This document shows, piece after piece, positions 33,701-45,474 of a stretch of 64,000 nt of DNA (the stretch's first letter is position 1; each line of letters starts with the position of its first letter). Location of the stretch: assembly GCA_030144725.1 (NCBI GenBank), contig JASKMD010000001.1, positions 2,125,283 to 2,189,282 of the forward strand, given 5' to 3'. Origin of the DNA: Haematococcus lacustris (taxonomy: Eukaryota > Chlorophyta > Chlorophyceae > Chlamydomonadales > Haematococcaceae). The position numbers and the translations under genes were made by a program. A model generated the notes under the pieces. That model saw nothing but the letters and a program-made list of their open reading frames with translations. It made no database searches and was not told the origin of the DNA.

Positions 33701-34915
33701 GCACAAGGCTGAGGCCGCCTTGGCTGCTGCCGCCTCCCCCTCAGCCACTGAGAATGGCCTCCGCCACCGCCCCTGGGCCCCCATAGCCGCCAGCTCCACC
33801 GACACCGCACCCTTGGCCCCACCCCCCACCCCATCCACCGACCTCCCCCCCGCCCTCGCCGCTGCCGCCGAAGCAGCAGCGCAGGCGGCTGCGCAGGGTT
33901 CTGCCTCAGCCCCCAGCAGCTCCTCCTCAGAGGCCAAAGCAGCAGGGGGGAGGCCCAGGCGGAGGGTGTCAGCGGGGCAGAGGCTGCTGGCGGCAGCGGC
34001 CACCTTTGCGGTCAGCGGCTTGATGCACGAGGTGCTGCTGCTGGTGTGTACGGGCTGGGAGGCGTACCGGCCGTGGGCAGGTGTGCAGATGCTCTACTTC
34101 ATGTTGCAGGTGAGGTCAGGGGGAAGGGGAGAGGGGAGGGGAGGGAGGGGTGCAGTGGGTAAGGGTGGTGGCTCAGCAGATCTGCGGTGTGGGGGTGTCG
34201 AAGGCGGAGGGGGAAGGAGGTTGTGGCGGTTGAAGGAACTGGGGCTGGCGGTGAGGCTGCTGCCAATGCTCACATGGTGCCTGCACTTTCTGGCAGTGTT
34301 GATGGAATTCAGGTGTGACATGGCCCTCAAGTGTGACATGGTCCCCATGTGTGACATGGCCCTGTGTGACAGTTGGCTAGGAACGGGGGCAAGGGAAAGG
34401 TGCAGGGGGGGCCGGGGTTGCAAGCTGGGGGCTATGGAGGCTAGTCCAGTGGCTCAGCTGCTGGTGCTGCAGCTGATGATGTCCCGCATGCGGGTGCACT
34501 GCCGGAGGTGTGCTCCACCATGCTCCTGCCAGTGCTGGTACTGCTGCTGCTGGCGCTGTCTGTGGTGCTGCTAGCCTGAGTCCCGGTGCTGGTGCTGTCT
34601 GTGGTGCTGTTGGTGCTGTTCCTCTTGAGTTGGTGCTGTTGGGTGGGCTGGTGGGCATGTGTGGGTCCTTTCTGGTGATCCTGGTGGACGTGCTGCCTGT
34701 GGTCCAGTCATGTGGTGGTGCTGTTGATGCTGCTCGTGGGTGGGCGGTTGGGTGGGCTGTTAGCTTGCTGCAGGTGGGCTGTTCTTGCTGTGGATAGGGT
34801 GTTTTTCATGGTGTTGTGGTGTTGTGATGATCATGTTCGTCAACGTGTGAGTTACCATGCTCATGCCACTGGTGCTGGTGCTGGCTGGCAGTGGTGCTGG
34901 CAGTGGCTATGAAGT

Positions 34916-34951
<36 letters not shown>

Positions 34952-35511
34952 CAGTGCTGCTGGTGCCAGCGATACTGCAGCTGGTGGTGCTGGCAGTGGT
35001 GCTGGTGCTGGTTGGGTGGTGTGCTGAGTTGTGCTGCCGCATGCCTCCCAGGTGCCAGTGTCCCTCTTAGAGCAGCGCCTGTCCCGGGGGCTCAAGCGGG
35101 CCAAGGTGCTGATCCCAGACGCCATCGCTATCCCTGTGACCTCTCTCACCCTCCAGGTGTGACCCCCTCCCCTGCCTCACCCTTTCAACCATGTTGCCAC
35201 ACCCACTATGACAGTGTGACCCTGCCTGGCCATGTGTGTGGGGAAACGTGAGGCCAGGGGCCCTGTGATCCTCCATGCATAGTGTGGAAGGTTATGAATG
35301 CATGTGGCATCATGTCGGGTTGTTTGCTTGGGTGATGCGACAATCTTGTAGAACCCCATGTGGCTGGGGAAACGATTGTGGCCACACCTAGGAGGCGCTG
35401 AGGGGCTTGAGGTTACACGTCACATTTGTTTGTTCGCAGGTGCCAGGCCTGTACCTGTTCTGGAAGCCTATCTGGAACGCAGCCTCAACTGCGCTGCATG
35501 CTGCTGCATGA
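30784..35511 (+). CDS. Wax synthase (long-chain-alcohol O-fatty-acyltransferase, MBOAT-like)
   Basis: Exons 30784..31011, 31278..31377, 31744..31917, 32401..32507, 32873..33298, 33684..34109, 35052..35156 and 35440..35511 (TGA) join in frame. The 5' end is unresolved: the frame has no ATG after the stop at 30721, so a short first exon is missing. Membrane segments include LLLALPIIVMFVLAPLAF and AAILLWLANFK followed by GRGPL, as in plant wax synthases (WL..FK....GPL). Then come WDRPWL, SDFWARRWN (canonical DFWGRRWN) and TFAVSGLMHEVLLLV with the putative catalytic His. It transfers acyl groups from acyl-CoA to fatty alcohols in the ER. At about 545 residues it exceeds the usual 340-350 because roughly 240 Ala/Ser/Pro-rich residues separate the RRWN and MHE motifs. 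Confidence 0.85.
32241..32376 (+). repeat. (CCCTGA)n microsatellite with CCCCGA variants
   Basis: About 22 hexamer units in the wax-synthase intron just before the 32401 acceptor. Because it is a multiple of three it gives spurious Asp-Pro frames. Confidence 0.9.
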
Positions 35512-36035
35512 AGCAGGATGGCTAATGGGGATGGGAGGGGCAATGGGGTGGACCCGGCAATGGTGCATGCATGCCTGGTGTTCAGCTGACGCTGCAGGCA
35601 GTTTAGACAGCACATGGTCACGCACTAGAAACAACAGTATCTGGCGAGCATGCATGCCGCCCCATTTTGTTGTAGTTGTCACAGTTGACAAGTTGTGAAC
35701 CTTGCAGGAACTGGCGTAGGTGTTTTACCCAGCTCGACAGTACAATGAAATCTGCAGTAACCTGGGTTGCTGGTCGCGTCGTGTAAGGTTGGTCTGGGAA
35801 AGTCTTCAGTGCAAACAGCGACGTCGACTAAAGGTTACATTGGCAAGTTGCGGCAAACCACGCAACAATTGGCGACGACCCTTCGTTTGCATGTCACAGG
35901 ATAGAGCAGTGACAATGTTCGTCGTACCACGCGTTGCTTGTTAATGTAGACAACAGCGTCGGGTATCCTTCACGAGCATTATAGCTGTCCTCGTGAATCC
36001 TTAGTGTTGGCTCAGCGCTTGCACGCACGGGCGAT
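35512..36035. other. Intergenic region between wax synthase and the coiled-coil gene
   Basis: I see no coding exon. It holds the 3' UTR of the upstream gene and presumably the promoter of the downstream gene. Composition becomes more balanced (about 50% GC) between 35700 and 36010. Confidence 0.5.
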
Positions 36036-39000
36036 ATGCGCCTAAAGTACCCAGGCACTAGCACACCGCAGCGCCCACATGCCATAAAGGTCGACGCCAA
36101 GTCTAGTCAACCCAGCACAACATGTGCTTCGCTGCAGCACCAGGCACGCAGTCCTCAGTCATCACCTGACGCACAGCTGAATGACCGTCCACATCATGTC
36201 TCGGCCCGGCCCCCCTGGCGTGCGCTGGCCCTTAGTACCAGCAGCCTCATTGCCTCTCTTTCCATCGCAAGTGGGCTGGTGTCGGATGCTGCAATCGCCA
36301 CTGACCTGGAATCCCATCGGGCGCCTGTGGAGGTGCATCGCGTCGCCGTAGGCGCCCTGCAGCCCCTGCAGAGCTATCTGCCAGCCGTGCTGCAAGCCCG
36401 GGACAAGCTGGTGTCTCTGCGCGAGGTGCGGCCTTCTGCGGTCACATCCATACAGGCATGCACATTGGCATGCGAGGTCACGTCACATAAGCATGGCACA
36501 TTGGAGCACAGCAGGGTGATGCACAGTGGACACGGGTAGAGACCAGCTTATGCCAGCACACAGCACAGCCTCGCCCCAAATGGAAGCCCAGCCTAAGTTG
36601 TCAATGCATGTCCGCTGCATGGTCACTCAGCAGCTCTAGCCCATGCTGCTGGAGAGACAGCACGCCGTGCGCCTAGCGACTCTGGACTCCCCTTTTGTTT
36701 GAGGATGACGGGGTGTATTCCCGCATCAGCAGCAGGCACAGCAGCAGCACCAGCAGCTGACAACATCACCTGACTCTACATGCACATGCCATTTAGCCAG
36801 CCCTCAGGCCTGAGCTGGTCACCTAGTGCTGGCAGCATCACCTGACCCCACATGCACCACCCTGAGATGCCAGTGCACGTCTCCCATGCCAAAAGGCCAC
36901 CACGCAAGTCCCACATATGTGGGAACTGTGGAGGCAGGGCAGGACAGTATATCATGCTGACCTTATGGCAGCAGGGATGGCAGCAGGGATGGCAGCAAGG
37001 CAGCAGCAGGGGCAGCAGCAGGGATGGCAGCAGGGATGGCAGCAGGGATTACAGCAATGCAGCAGCAGGGGCAGCAGCAGGGGCAGCAGCAGGGATGGAA
37101 GCAAGACAGCAGCAGGAATGGCATCAGAGGCCATGGCAGCAAGGTGCACAGTAAGGTCCTGGCCAAGCATGTGCAAGGCCAGGTCTGGGTGGCAGCAGGC
37201 AGGCAGTGCTGGCAGGACCCCTGGCAGTGACAGCAGGGGAACAGAGCAGGCCAGCGGCTGGACCCAGCTGGGCAGCAGCTGCTGGGCCCAGCTGGGCTTG
37301 GCATCAAGGGTGAACCTGGTGAAGCCTAAGCAGCAGGTTGACAGTCCTTAGCTCCCCTGGGCAGCAACTGACGGGCTCCTGGTGTAAGGATCGAGGGGTT
37401 TGGGGTGAAGCCTAAGCTGCACAGCTTTGACCATCGTTGCCACAGCCAGGGCAGGCCCTCAAACCATGCAGCCAGTGCAAGCATACAGCCGCCCCAGCTG
37501 ACAGACACAAGGCGGGCAGGTGGGCAGTTGCAGGGGCAGCAGGCACCCAGGATTTAGGGTGGCCTGGTTGCCGCAGTAGAGGCGGGCAGGTAGGCAGGGG
37601 GAGGTGCAGCAGGGTTGCTGGCCAAAGAAGAGGCTGTCAGGCAGGGGTGCTACACAGCGCTTGGCTGCACCCAGAGCGCCAGCTGTCCAGCTCGGGAGCC
37701 AGCCTCGCTGCACAGCAGCAGCAGCAGCAGCAGCAGCAGGGCACAGGAGCCAGCCACGCTGCACAGCAGCAGCAGGGCACAGGTCAGGCTTCCAAGGGTT
37801 TGCACTCCCGACCATAGCCATGTCAGCTCAACCATCATCACCGCCGTTGTCATCAGCACCACCGCCATCATTCTCTTCGTTGTGCGTCTTGTCACTCATT
37901 GCCACCTACTGCTGTCCTGCTCCCCTAACCCCCTCTAACCCTAACCCTAACCCTGCCCTTACTGTCACACACTGACATGGCTTAGCGACCCAGACTGGCT
38001 GGGCTGGGCTTCCAAGACCCAGGGCCCCACAGCCAGCCTTCTGGCTGCCTGAGGAGCTCACCTGATGCTGGCAGGCCGTGCCCTTCACCAGGACCTCCTT
38101 GCCTGCCCAGCTAGGGGTGCCTCCACCCCACCTCCTACACCCCATCCTCATGCAAAGCTGGACCTCCACTGCTGACTCTCTATACCCCTCCATACACCCC
38201 CCCCTGTCCCCTTCGCCATCCAGTGCCGGTATCCCCTGCCCCACCCGCTGCCCTGGATCTGCGTCAGCCCCTCTTCCCTGCCCCTCACACTTGCCCTCCC
38301 TGTATCCCCTGCCCCTTTGCACCTTAGACCATGGCTCCCAATCCTAGCTCCTGACCCTTTTGCCCCTCTGGCCTCTCATACACTCTGACTCTCTGGCCCT
38401 CTGCCCACACCCCCTCCACACCTCACCCTCACCCAGTGCCCCTTGCCCAGTCACCCTCCCCCAAGTGCCCCTTGCCCAGTGCCCCTTGCCCAGTGCCCCT
38501 TGCCCACGCCGCACACCTCCCCTCAACCCCTCCCCTCACCCCCTGCCCTTCGACCCCTGCTCCCTGACCCCTGCTCCCTGACCCCTGCTCCTCGCCCCCT
38601 GCTCCCTGACCCCTGCTCCTCGCCCCCTGCTCCCTGACCCCTGCTCCCTGACCCCTGCTCCTCGCCCCCTGCTCCCGCCCTCCCTGGCTGCAGCTGAGTG
38701 ACCCAGCAGCCGCCAGGGACCTGCTGCGCTCCGGGCCCTTCCTGGGGCTGCGCTCCAGCGTGCGTGCGCTGGGCGACTACGCCGCCATCAGTGGCAAGGA
38801 GCTGGGCGCCTACACCCTGGTCTCAAACTTCTTCAGGTACGGCCAGGGCTGGGCAGGTGCAGGCAAAGCACGCTAGGGCTGTTACAAGCAGCAGCTGAAG
38901 GCATGCCCAACACCTCTTACGTTTTGTTGCTTTCTTTGGAGGACCAAGTTTTAGTTGCTTTCTTTGAAGGACCTAGGCAGGGTCAGACCCTGCGCCTCCC

Positions 39001-42000
39001 TACCCCTCCCTGCCCGCCATTCCTGCCTCCCCTTGCCCCTTCCCTTGCCCTTCCCTGCCCGCCCTCACCTCACCTCACCTCACCTCACCTCACCTCACCT
39101 CACCTCACCTCACCTCACCTCACCTCACCTCACCTCACCTCACCTCACCTCACCTCACCTCACCTCACCTCACCTCACCTCACCTCACCTCACCTCACCT
39201 CACCTCACCTCACCTCACCTCACCTCACCTCACCTCACCTCACCTCACCTCACCTCACCTCACCTCACCTCACCTCACCTCACCCTGCCCCACCCTCCCC
39301 CCTGTGGCTCTACTCAGGTCGTTGGAGGGGCTGGACCAGACCCTTGCGGCCGCCATGCGCACACCCGGCAGCAGCGCGGCTGAGCAGGGCAGGGCCAAGG
39401 TGCAGGAGGTGCTGGCCGCCCTGGACCGGCTGCTGGCCACTGTGCCACAGGACACCCTGCAAGCCACAGCGCAGGCCTTGGGCATCCCGCCGCCTGCTCC
39501 CCCAGCTGCAGCTCCACCCAGCCCTGCACCACCACCTCAGAGCACTGCCGCGCAAAAGGTGGGTGCGAGTCTGGGGTGGGGTGGGTGGGCTCGGTGAGCA
39601 CTTAAAAGTGCAGCAAGATTGGCAAAGGAAGGCTGGCTGAAGAGGAATGCAGACATGCTGGCAGACTCCCTTAGCGTCCTTGACCCCTCCTTACTGGGAA
39701 TTGACCTTGGTGTTTCTAACGCGTGTTTTAGAAGCGTGTTTTTGACACGTGTTATAGACGCGTGTTATAGACGCCTTCTTCCCCTGTGCTGCCTTGGAGG
39801 TATGGCCCACGGCCCACTGCCCCAGCTGCTGCTCCTTGGTGAGCAATTGGGTCTGTGACGAGCATGCAGCTACACGTCAGCTGTTCCTTGCAAGCGGGTA
39901 CCTGACCAGTAGGCCCTACTATGTATCATATATAATTCCTGGGATCAGTAAGCTGACCCTGACCAGTAGGAGCTGCCTCGTGGGTAGCTGTGGGTACAGC
40001 TGCCGGTATCCTGGCTCTAACACTCATCTTGACCTCGTCTTGACCTAACACTCGTCTTGGCCCTAACCAGTCTTGGCCTGCCTGACTGGTAGGAGCTACC
40101 TGGTGGGTTGCTACACATGCTGGTACCTTGGCCCCCTGCCAGGCCTGTCCCAAGCCCTTCCCCACCTTGGCCCCCTGCCAGGCCTGTCCCCCTTGCCTCT
40201 CAGCCCCTCCTCTTTAAGCCCTGCCCCTCTGCCCCTGCCCCTCTCCTGCCCGCAGCCTGCCCCTGACAGTGCACAACTGAGCGCAGAGCGGGTGGCAGCA
40301 GCTGAGGAGGCAGCCCGCCAAGCCCTAGCCGCTGCCCGCGCTGCTGACGAGCGAGCTGCTGCCGCTGCCCAGAGCGCTGCAGCGGCTCAGGCCGCAGCGG
40401 AGAAGGCGGCGGCACAGGCCAGGGACGCAGCTCTGCAAGCAGCCCGAGAGGCTCAGGAGCAGGCGGCAGCAGCCAAGGCAGCGCAGCAAGGTGAGCAAGG
40501 ATGCGGAGTGAGTGCTGGGTTCCCTCCCTGGGTGCAGGGCCTGGGGCCCTGCAGCAGGGCTGCAGCCGTCGGCTTCAATGCCGTAGGTGTAACAAAGGGA
40601 TGTCCGAAAATGCACAAGTGTAACATATTTTGGTATTTTTTTTTATTTATTTTTTATTTTTTTTGGTATTCGTTACAGGAAGAGCTTTAACGCTGTGAGG
40701 GGCTAGCGTGGTTGGTTGCAGGTGGGGCATGCAGCAGGGCAGGGTCGGCTGCTTTGCTGTGCTCCACCTGAGCCTGACCCGCTCGTGTGTTCTCTATTGT
40801 TTTTTAAATGTGCCACAGCCGCTCAGAGGGCAGTGGATGAGAGGGCTGCTGTGGAGAGAGCGGCGGCAGACAAAGCTGCCGCACAAAAAGCAGCTGCGGA
40901 GAAGGCGGCAGCAGAGAAAGCAGCAGCAGAAAGAGCAGCAGCAGAACGTGCGGCAGCGGAAAGAGCAGCAGCAGAGAAAGCAGCAGCAGTGGCCAAGGCA
41001 GCAGCAGATCAAGCAGCAACGGAAAAAGCAGCAGCAGAAAGAGCGGCTGCTGCCCGGGCTGCAGCAGACAAGGCAGCAGCAGAGAAGGCAGCAGAGCAGC
41101 GGCGGGCTGCAGCACAAGCAGCAGCCGAGAAAGCTGCGGCAGAGGCAAAGGCTGCCCAGGGTAAGTCCCATGGCCTGGGATAGTGGTGGAGGGAGGGGGC
41201 CGTGGAGGAAGGGGGAGTTGAATAGGGGCAGGAAAAGGGAGCGGGAAGGAAGGGAGGGAGGGAGGGAGGGAGGGAGGGAGGGAGGGAGGGAGGGAGGGAG
41301 GGAGGGAGGGAGGGAGGGAGGGAGGGAGGGAGGGAGGGAGGGAGGGAGGGAGGGAGGGAGGGAGGGAGGGAAGGAGGGAAGGAGGGAAGGAGGGAAGGAG
41401 GGAAGGAGGGAAGGAGGGAAGGAGGGAGGGAAGGAGGGAGGGAAGGAGGGAGGGAAGGAGCGTGTGGGTTTCACATTCCACAGGGTGCAAGCCCCCCTGC
41501 TTACTAATAGTGCAAGCACTGATAGTGCTGGAGGGTTAGCAGGGGGTGGAGGGAGCAGATGGGTGAGGGGGCAGATGGGTGAGGGAGCATAAGGCTGCTC
41601 GCTCCTGACCCACCCCATCCCCCTGCCCTCGTTTTCAGCTGTGTCATCACTATCAAAAATGTGACACGCAACCCCACCCACCCACCAGGGTTAGGGTTAG
41701 GGTTAACCCTAACCCAAACCCTAACCCAACCACTCACCCACCCACCCATCCACTAGCAAATTTGCACTTCTGCTGAGTTGCCAGGCCTTGGGCTGCGAGC
41801 CCAGTCCTCGTGGAGCTCTAGGTTGTTGAGTATGTTGGAGCGGCGAATGACATGTTAGAGCATGCAGCATGCCACCTGGTCCAGGACCTGTCAATCGGCC
41901 CTTCCTGGCCGGTCACTCCCCCCCAGCCAAGCTCCCAGCCGCCTGACCATGCCCCTGAATCTTGACTCCATGAAGCTGGTTCTGGTCCATTGCCTCCTGG

Positions 42001-45000
42001 AACCGCATCTTGCTGGACGGCCATGCCATGCAACCCAGCCCCCTAGCCTCCCCATGCCCTCGCAGCCTCCTGCCCATGCCTTCGCCTCCTGGCTCTGGCC
42101 AGCGGGTACTGACAGGGGCAGGACATCGAAAGGCACTGTGTCCGCCTCAGCATGCACCCATGCTGTGGCCTGATGGTGCGGCTGCAGAGGTCCAGGCCCG
42201 AGTGGCAGCGGAGCAGGCGGCTGCCCAGCGGGCTGCTCAAGAGCTGGCAGCAGCAGAGCAGGCAGCAGCTCAGGGTAAGGCAGGGGGCAAGGGTACATGC
42301 GGGTGGAGGAGAGGGGAGGGAGGTGGCAGTGGAGGAGGTGGCAGGTGGTGGAGAGGGGTGGGTGCCGGGGTGGGTGCCGGGCGGAGGGTGCACCAGGGGC
42401 AGCACAGTTGAGAAGGGGGTGTTCAGGTGTGGAGGTGGCGCCCACCAAAACCTGGTCAGGGGCAGCGCAGGCACATAAGGGGCAGGGGCCAGGCAGTGGG
42501 GGCAGTGAAGGGGCCAGGCAAGGCCAGGCAGGGGCAGGGCACACAAGGGGGAGGGCAGGGCAGGGTAGTGGGTGCAGGGGCTAGGAGGTGGTGGCAGGGG
42601 CGGTAAGCAGGGGCGGCGGTAGTGAAGGTGATGTAATGTGGGAGGGGTGAGGCACCACTGGGCAGGCTTGAGCATCACAACAGGCTGGACTGCCCCGCCC
42701 TTCACATGCCACCTGGACCGCTCTCCCCTCTCCTCACCTGCCACCTCCAAAGCGCATGTCCTCCCACCCACATGCGCACGCAGCCTGCCCTCCCAACTAC
42801 ACTTTAAAACACCACCCACACCAGCCACAGTTTCAGACAGTTGGCACCCAACCATATTTCAAGCCTAATGTCTCACTCAACCATTGTTCTAGCCCCTGGC
42901 TGGAAGCTTTGCCGCCAGCTAGCACTTCAAGTCTGGTATGGACGCCCTGGCCCCCTGTCTCCCCTGCTTCCCCATGTGTCTAGGCAAGTTTGTCTTGACT
43001 GGTATGGGCCCCCTGCCCCCCTGCCCCCCCTATGCTGTCTGCAGTCCATGACACCGTGCGCTCATGTCAACTATGTCTGCAGTTGATGCCACCACCACAT
43101 CCCTCCCACATGCCTGCCTGCCTCCCCGTGGACCCTGTGCGCCCTCCCACCCCTCCTTCCCCCCCGTCTCCCCTGCTTCCTCCTGTGGCTGCAGCTGCGC
43201 AGGCCACTGCCGCAGCGGACCGAGTGGCGGCAGAGCTTGCCCAGGTGCAGGAGGCGGCCCAGCAGGCAGCTGCGGAGAAGGTGGCCCAGGTGCAGCAGCT
43301 GCTGGAGGAGGCGCGAGCCGCACAGAAGGCAGCGGAGCAGGCGGTGGCCACAGCAGCAGGTGAGGGCAGCAGCAGCAGGTGAGGGCAGCAGCAGCAGGTG
43401 AGGGCAGCAGCAGCAGGTGAGGGCAGCAGCAGCAGGTGAGGGCAGCAGCAGCAGGTGAGGGCAGCAGCAGCAGGTGAGGGCAGCAGCAGCAGGTCAGGGC
43501 AGCAGCAGCAGGTGAGGGCAGCAGCAGCAGGTGAGGGCAGCAGCAGCAGGTCAGGGCAGCAGCAGGGCAACAGGGCACCAAAGGAGAGGGCTTGGGAGGG
43601 GCAGGACGGCTGACCCCAGCCAGTCCAAGGTGGTGTCAAGGAGAGTGACAAGTGCTCAGTGCGTCTTAATGCCTAGAGCCCCCCTTCTCTCTTTCCTTGC
43701 TCCCCCAGCAATCTTCCCCCTCCACTGAACCCTCACCCTCACCCTGAACCCGCAACTCTGCACTTGTTCCCCTCCCCCACACCCAAACCCTGACCCCAAC
43801 CCAAACCCTAGTTTGCCCCCTCTCCCCTCCCTTTGTCCCAAGCACCTGGCCTGGCCCTGCCTGCAGCGGAGCGGGCTGCTGCCAAGGCTGCTGCTGAGGA
43901 GGCCGTGGCGGTGCAGCAGGCTGTGATTGAGAGGGCGGCGGCTGCACAGGCTGCTGCTGAGCGGCAGGCGGTGGAGGCAGCAGCAGCGGCAGCACAGGCC
44001 GAGCAGGCAGCACAGAGCCGCACAGCAGGTGGGGGCGAACTGAGGAGGGGAGGGGAAGGGGAGGGGGGGGGGAGGGCCGGGGGAGGGGAGGGGAGGGCGG
44101 GGGAAAGGGAGGGAAGGGCGGGGGAAGGGGGGGAGAGGAGGGAATAGAGGGAAAAAGGCGGGGCAAGTATTGTGGGAGGAAGCTCAGAGGGGAAGGTGAG
44201 CTAAGGGTCTGGGCCTAAGCAGCCAGGGATGCATGGGATGTGGTGGTGACATCATACACTAGCCATTCCGATGCATCAGCATGTCCTTGTTCCTTTGCTG
44301 CCCCTGGCAATGGACCTTGGGTCAAGTGGTTGCGAACCTCCCTCTCTTGCGGGTGAGGGTGAGGGTTGAATCCCCGCAAGGGTGCCAGAGATTCTTGGCG
44401 TAATCAAACAATCACTAGAGGGCAGTGCCCGCCATCGTGCGGGATGGGTCGCTGGAGTGGAGTAGGCTAATTCCTTATGAAGCTTAAGGGGGTAGACACG
44501 TTTCCGATCCGGGGCGTGTCGTGCTGTGAGAGACAGCGCTTTCTCCGCATACGTCAGCCTGCGGGGGCTTACCTCCCCATGGTAAGAAAGGCCAGCAGTG
44601 CCGCACGGTTCCTTAGAGAGCTTTGGGGGAGGTAATTTCTTTCTTTATTTCTTCTTAAGACATGGTGTGATAATAGGTGACAGCTGGGGTCCCTGTCCCT
44701 GCTGCTGCCCCCCTCTATGCAGCTGCTGCCCCGCCCGCTCAGCCCATGCCCAGCCCCTCCCAAGGGCCGGCCGCTGCCGCCGCCGCTCCCCGCCCCACCC
44801 CCAGCGCGCCTGAAGGGCCCCGCTCCCCATTTGCATACTTAGAGGAAACGGGCAACCTACCGCCAGAGGTGGTGGCCAAGCAGGGGGGCAGTCAGAAGGC
44901 CACCCCTCCACGCGCTGGGAAGGCAGCAGTGGAGGAGGAGGAGTGCCCTTGCTGCGGTGAGCAATCTGGGCTGGCTTCCAGTAGGCAGCTAGGTGGCAGC

Positions 45001-45474
45001 TGGTTGGAAGCTAGGGTGGCAGCTAGGGCTGCACCTGCCCTGGAGCTAGCTGCCACCATCGTCATCATCATCATTGACACCAGCAGGAGTAGCAGCAGCC
45101 GGAGCAGCAGCAGCAGCAGCCGGAGCAACAGCAGCAGCAGCTGGAGCAGCAGCAGCTGGAGCAACAGCAGCAGCAGCTGGAGCAGCAGCAGCTGGAGCAA
45201 CAGCAGCAGCAGCCGGAGCAGCAGCAGCATTACATGGCAATCGCCAGGTAGCCTAATTACATCACACACACTGAACCGGCAGTTAGTCACGTAAAGGGTA
45301 CGTAGCCAGTTTAGTTAGTTACTCACCCTGACTTGTAATTGTACAAAGTTCAGGACCCGGCCTGCCTGTCTGCTCTGTCCCGCCTATGCAGGCGGCATCT
45401 TTGCGACTCCCACTCCTGCAGAGAAGGCGGCGGCGGAGGTGCTGAGCCGCAAGTGCCTGACTGAGGCCTGCTGA
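36036..45474 (+). CDS. Ala-rich coiled-coil protein, possibly plastid-targeted; function unknown
   Basis: Ten exons, 36036..36425, 38694..38836, 39318..39558, 40256..40490, 40819..41160, 42188..42274, 43195..43359, 43867..44028, 44684..44956 and 45392..45474, close in frame to 2121 nt (706 residues). An extra exon may hide in the 2.3-kb first intron. Residues 1-90 are Ser/Arg/Ala-rich and end in a hydrophobic stretch with an AxA-like site (SIASGLVSDAAIA), resembling a plastid or lumen targeting peptide. Residues about 131-260 form a globular-looking helical domain (LLRSGPFLGLRSSVRALGDY..., FFRSLEGLDQTLAAAMR). Then come five exons of AEKAAAERAAA-type heptads (about 330 residues), a Pro/Ala linker, SPFAYLEETGNLPPEVV and a Cys cluster ECPCCG. 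Introns from exon 4 onward are all phase 1, so exons could be gained or skipped without frame loss. Family not recognised. Confidence 0.7.
36955..37145 (+). repeat. (GGGATGGCAGCA)/(GGGGCAGCAGCA) minisatellite
   Basis: Imperfect 12-bp tandem units in the long first intron of the coiled-coil gene. Confidence 0.8.
39066..39284 (+). repeat. (CACCT)n microsatellite, about 44 copies
   Basis: Uninterrupted pentanucleotide array immediately before the third exon of the coiled-coil gene; it probably acts as an extended polypyrimidine-like tract. Confidence 0.97.
41242..41460 (+). repeat. (GGGA)n / (GGAAGGAG)n microsatellite
   Basis: Pure GGGA units grade into GGAAGGAGG units towards 41460, showing nested expansion inside one intron. 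Confidence 0.95.
41690..41730. repeat. Head-to-head telomere-like repeats
   Basis: Three GGGTTA units run directly into TAACCC/AACCC units (centre about 41704), a head-to-head arrangement in an intron of the coiled-coil gene. Confidence 0.7.
43360..43560 (+). repeat. 19-bp minisatellite made of duplicated splice donors
   Basis: About ten copies of GTGAGGGCAGCAGCAGCAG follow directly on the 43359 exon end, so each unit begins with a GTGAGG donor like the real one. A few units have GTCAGG instead. Confidence 0.9.
45085..45225 (+). repeat. (GAGCAGCAGCAGCTG)/(GAGCAACAGCAGCAG) minisatellite
   Basis: About nine imperfect 15-18-bp units in the last intron of the coiled-coil gene. Confidence 0.85.

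Noticed and set aside
40794..41681. Long Leu/Pro/Ser-rich minus-strand ORFs
   Set aside because: Antisense shadow of the Ala-rich coiled-coil exon and the (GGGA)n array.
44340..44400. tRNA-like GGTTGAATCCCC
   Set aside because: It lacks the conserved C of the T loop, and no cloverleaf can be drawn.
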